7,534 bases of DNA, taken from assembly GCA_030424955.1 (NCBI GenBank), contig JAUHVS010000275.1, positions 1 through 7,534 on the forward strand, written 5' to 3'. A program made the position numbers and the translations under genes. Shown here piece after piece: positions 6,218 through 7,534 of this stretch (within the stretch, counting starts at the first letter, position 1; every line of letters begins with the position of its first letter). The notes under the pieces were generated by a model. It had not been told where the DNA came from. It did not search any database and saw only the letters and a list, made by a program, of their open reading frames with translations. The DNA is from a bacterium (GTDB lineage Bacteria; Myxococcota_A; Bradymonadia; UBA7976; UBA1532).

Positions 6218-6943
6218 ATGTCGAGCAAAGTTCCATCAAAAGCGCCGAAGCGCCCCCGGGGCCGCCCGCCGGGCCGCACCGCCGAGGGCGAGGCCACCCG
6301 CGAGCGCCTCTACGCCATCGCCTGTGCGCACCTCGCCGAGCGCGGCTACGCCGGCGCGACACTGCGGGGCATCGCCGACGCCGCGGGCGTGAGCCCCGGC
6401 CTGCTGTACCGCTACTTCCCCAACAAACAGGCCATCGTGCTGGCGCTGTACGACGACCGATCCGCGCGCTTCGCGGCCGACGTGCGCCTGCCCGCGGGCC
6501 CGTGGCGTCAGCGCTTCGAGGCCGCCCTGGACGCCAGCCTCGCCGCCCTGACCCCAGACCGCGCCACCCTCGCCGCCCTCGTGCCCGTGCTCGTGGGCGA
6601 CCGCGACCAGGGCCTGTTCGCGCCGGGCACCGCCTTCTCCCGCGAGCGCGTCGAGGCGGTGTTCCGCGACGCCGTGGCCGGCGCCACCGACGCCCCCCGC
6701 GCCCCCGCCGCCCTGGCCCGCGCGCTCTACACCCTGCACCTGGGCGTCGTGCTGTTCTGGCTGCTCGACGCCAGCGACGCCCAGCGCGCCACCACCGACC
6801 TGCGCGCGCTGCTACGGCAGGGCCTCACGCCCCTGTCCCTGGCCCTCAAGCTCCCCGGCGCCCACCGGGTCGTCACCCGCCTCGCCGACGCGCTGACGGC
6901 GGGCCTGCTGGGGCCCGCGGGTGCCTCAGGCGAACCGGTCTAG
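6218..6943 (+). CDS. TetR-family transcriptional repressor with AT-hook-like N-terminus
   Basis: The product has 241 residues. An N-terminal basic arm (KAPKRPRGRPPGR, residues 8-20) contains the AT-hook core PRGRP at 13-17. The TetR helix-turn-helix follows: helix 1 around LYAIACAHLAERGY (31-44), recognition region TLRGIADAAGVSPGLLYRYF (48-67), then NKQAIVLALYDD. The C-terminal ligand/dimer domain (about 85-230) is helical, including LYTLHLGVVLFWLLDASDAQ, and gives no clue to the ligand. The ATG at 6218 has an AGGA six bases upstream. It is divergent from the SDR gene with the palindrome between them, so autoregulation and repression of the SDR are likely; this is inference from arrangement. 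The TAG stop interleaves with the stop of the convergent adenosine deaminase gene. Confidence 0.95.
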   Translation: MSSKVPSKAPKRPRGRPPGRTAEGEATRERLYAIACAHLAERGYAGATLRGIADAAGVSPGLLYRYFPNKQAIVLALYDDRSARFAADVRLPAGPWRQRFEAALDASLAALTPDRATLAALVPVLVGDRDQGLFAPGTAFSRERVEAVFRDAVAGATDAPRAPAALARALYTLHLGVVLFWLLDASDAQRATTDLRALLRQGLTPLSLALKLPGAHRVVTRLADALTAGLLGPAGASGEPV

Positions 6944-7534
6944 CCCCGCACAAAGCGCGCCGCGTGCCCCGTGGCGATCACCGCCGCCAGCTCGGCGGCG
7001 TTGAGATCCAGCGCCTCGGCCACGCGCATGTGTTCGGCGCGGCAGGTCACATCAGACAGCAAGGTGTTGTCGGTGTTGAGGCACGCGCGCACGCCCTGGG
7101 CGAGCCAGCGGGACAGCGGGTGGTCGGCCAGGCGGTCGACGACGCCGGTGTGCACGTTGCTGGTGGGGCAGGCCTCGATGACGACCTCGGCGCGGGCCAC
7201 GCGGGCGGTCAGGCGGGGGTCGTCGAGCAGGCTCACGCCGTGGCCGATGCGCTGGGCGTGCAGGTGGTCGATGGCCACGGCGATCTCGGCGGCGGGGCGG
7301 CCCTCGCCGGCGTGCACGGTGCGGCCGAGGCCCAGGGCGCGGGCCGCGGTGAAGGCGGGCGCGTAGTCGATCATGGCCCAGGTGTGGCTGGGCGCGGGGC
7401 CGCCGGCGAGGTCCAGGCCCACGACGCCGGGGCGGGTCGCGGCCAGGGCCACCAGCGCCTCGGCCAGCGGGGGCGGATCGCCATACAGCACGCACAAGAT
7501 GAGGCCCGCGCGGCCGCCCAGGCCGTCGAGGGCG
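6940..7534 (-). CDS. add: Adenosine deaminase, C-terminal part
   Basis: The gene runs off the right edge, leaving 197 complete codons of an enzyme usually about 330-350 residues long. Adenosine deaminases convert adenosine or deoxyadenosine to inosine or deoxyinosine in purine salvage, using a metal ion, usually zinc. Family motifs appear in order: GLILC near the edge, VVGLDLAGG, the catalytic TVHAGE (HAGE at bases 7303-7314), QRIGHG with the conserved His, EACPTSN, and LNTDN (bases 7066-7077), where Asp is the metal ligand. Most bacterial enzymes read NTDD(P) here. The NTDN form is one I remember from actinobacterial members, so it probably marks a subfamily rather than an inactive copy. The protein ends ATGHAARFVRG. 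The missing part should carry the N-terminal HxH metal site. It is convergent with tetR, overlapping it by four bases, and is probably unrelated in regulation. Confidence 0.92.
   Translation of the reverse strand, partial: ALDGLGGRAGLILCVLYGDPPPLAEALVALAATRPGVVGLDLAGGPAPSHTWAMIDYAPAFTAARALGLGRTVHAGEGRPAAEIAVAIDHLHAQRIGHGVSLLDDPRLTARVARAEVVIEACPTSNVHTGVVDRLADHPLSRWLAQGVRACLNTDNTLLSDVTCRAEHMRVAEALDLNAAELAAVIATGHAARFVRG

Noticed and set aside
1..7534. CRISPR array, tRNA, insertion sequence or toxin-antitoxin pair
   Set aside because: No spaced direct repeats, tRNA-like cloverleaf, transposase motifs or small gene pairs were seen on either strand.

Overview
The window is very GC-rich (roughly 70-75% G+C by eye, strong G/C third-codon bias) and gene-dense. 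It holds eight protein genes and no intergenic gap longer than about 80 bases. An Omp85-type outer-membrane barrel shows a Gram-negative host. The high GC and a repeat protein resembling uncharacterised proteins I remember from Geobacter/Myxococcus-type bacteria suggest Myxococcota or a related deltaproteobacterial lineage. That assignment is inference; no rRNA or marker gene is present.

Region 1 (1-1657, plus strand) is the end of an RNA repair/ribosome rescue operon. It contains the 3' part of an RtcB-type RNA ligase of the PrfH-coupled class (rtcB2), an uncharacterised strongly basic 251-residue protein, and peptide chain release factor H (prfH). The unknown gene sits between the two known partners, has its own strong ribosome binding site, and overlaps prfH by an ATGA. 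This makes it a candidate third component of the RtcB2-PrfH system and is the most interesting thing in the window.

Region 2 (1686-6163, minus strand) reads from right to left. First comes a TIGR01777-type NAD(P)-dependent epimerase/SDR, then (76 bases later) a cytoplasmic helical-repeat protein of unknown function, then (31 bases later) a large Omp85-family outer-membrane protein with about five POTRA-like modules. The last two look co-transcribed. A nine-G run (nine C on the coding strand) lies in the signal-peptide region of the Omp85 gene. The region converges tail-to-tail with prfH across 28 bases that include part of a small hairpin.

Region 3 (6164-6943) is a TetR regulator with an N-terminal AT-hook-like PRGRP motif, transcribed divergently from the SDR. 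The 54-base gap between them contains a near-perfect palindrome with AT-rich arms, very likely the TetR operator and divergent promoter. The simplest reading is autorepression plus control of the SDR and possibly the genes behind it.

Region 4 (6940-7534, minus strand) is the C-terminal part of an adenosine deaminase, convergent with tetR. The two genes share a CTAG in which both TAG stop codons are interleaved. No tRNA, rRNA, insertion sequence or CRISPR array was seen.
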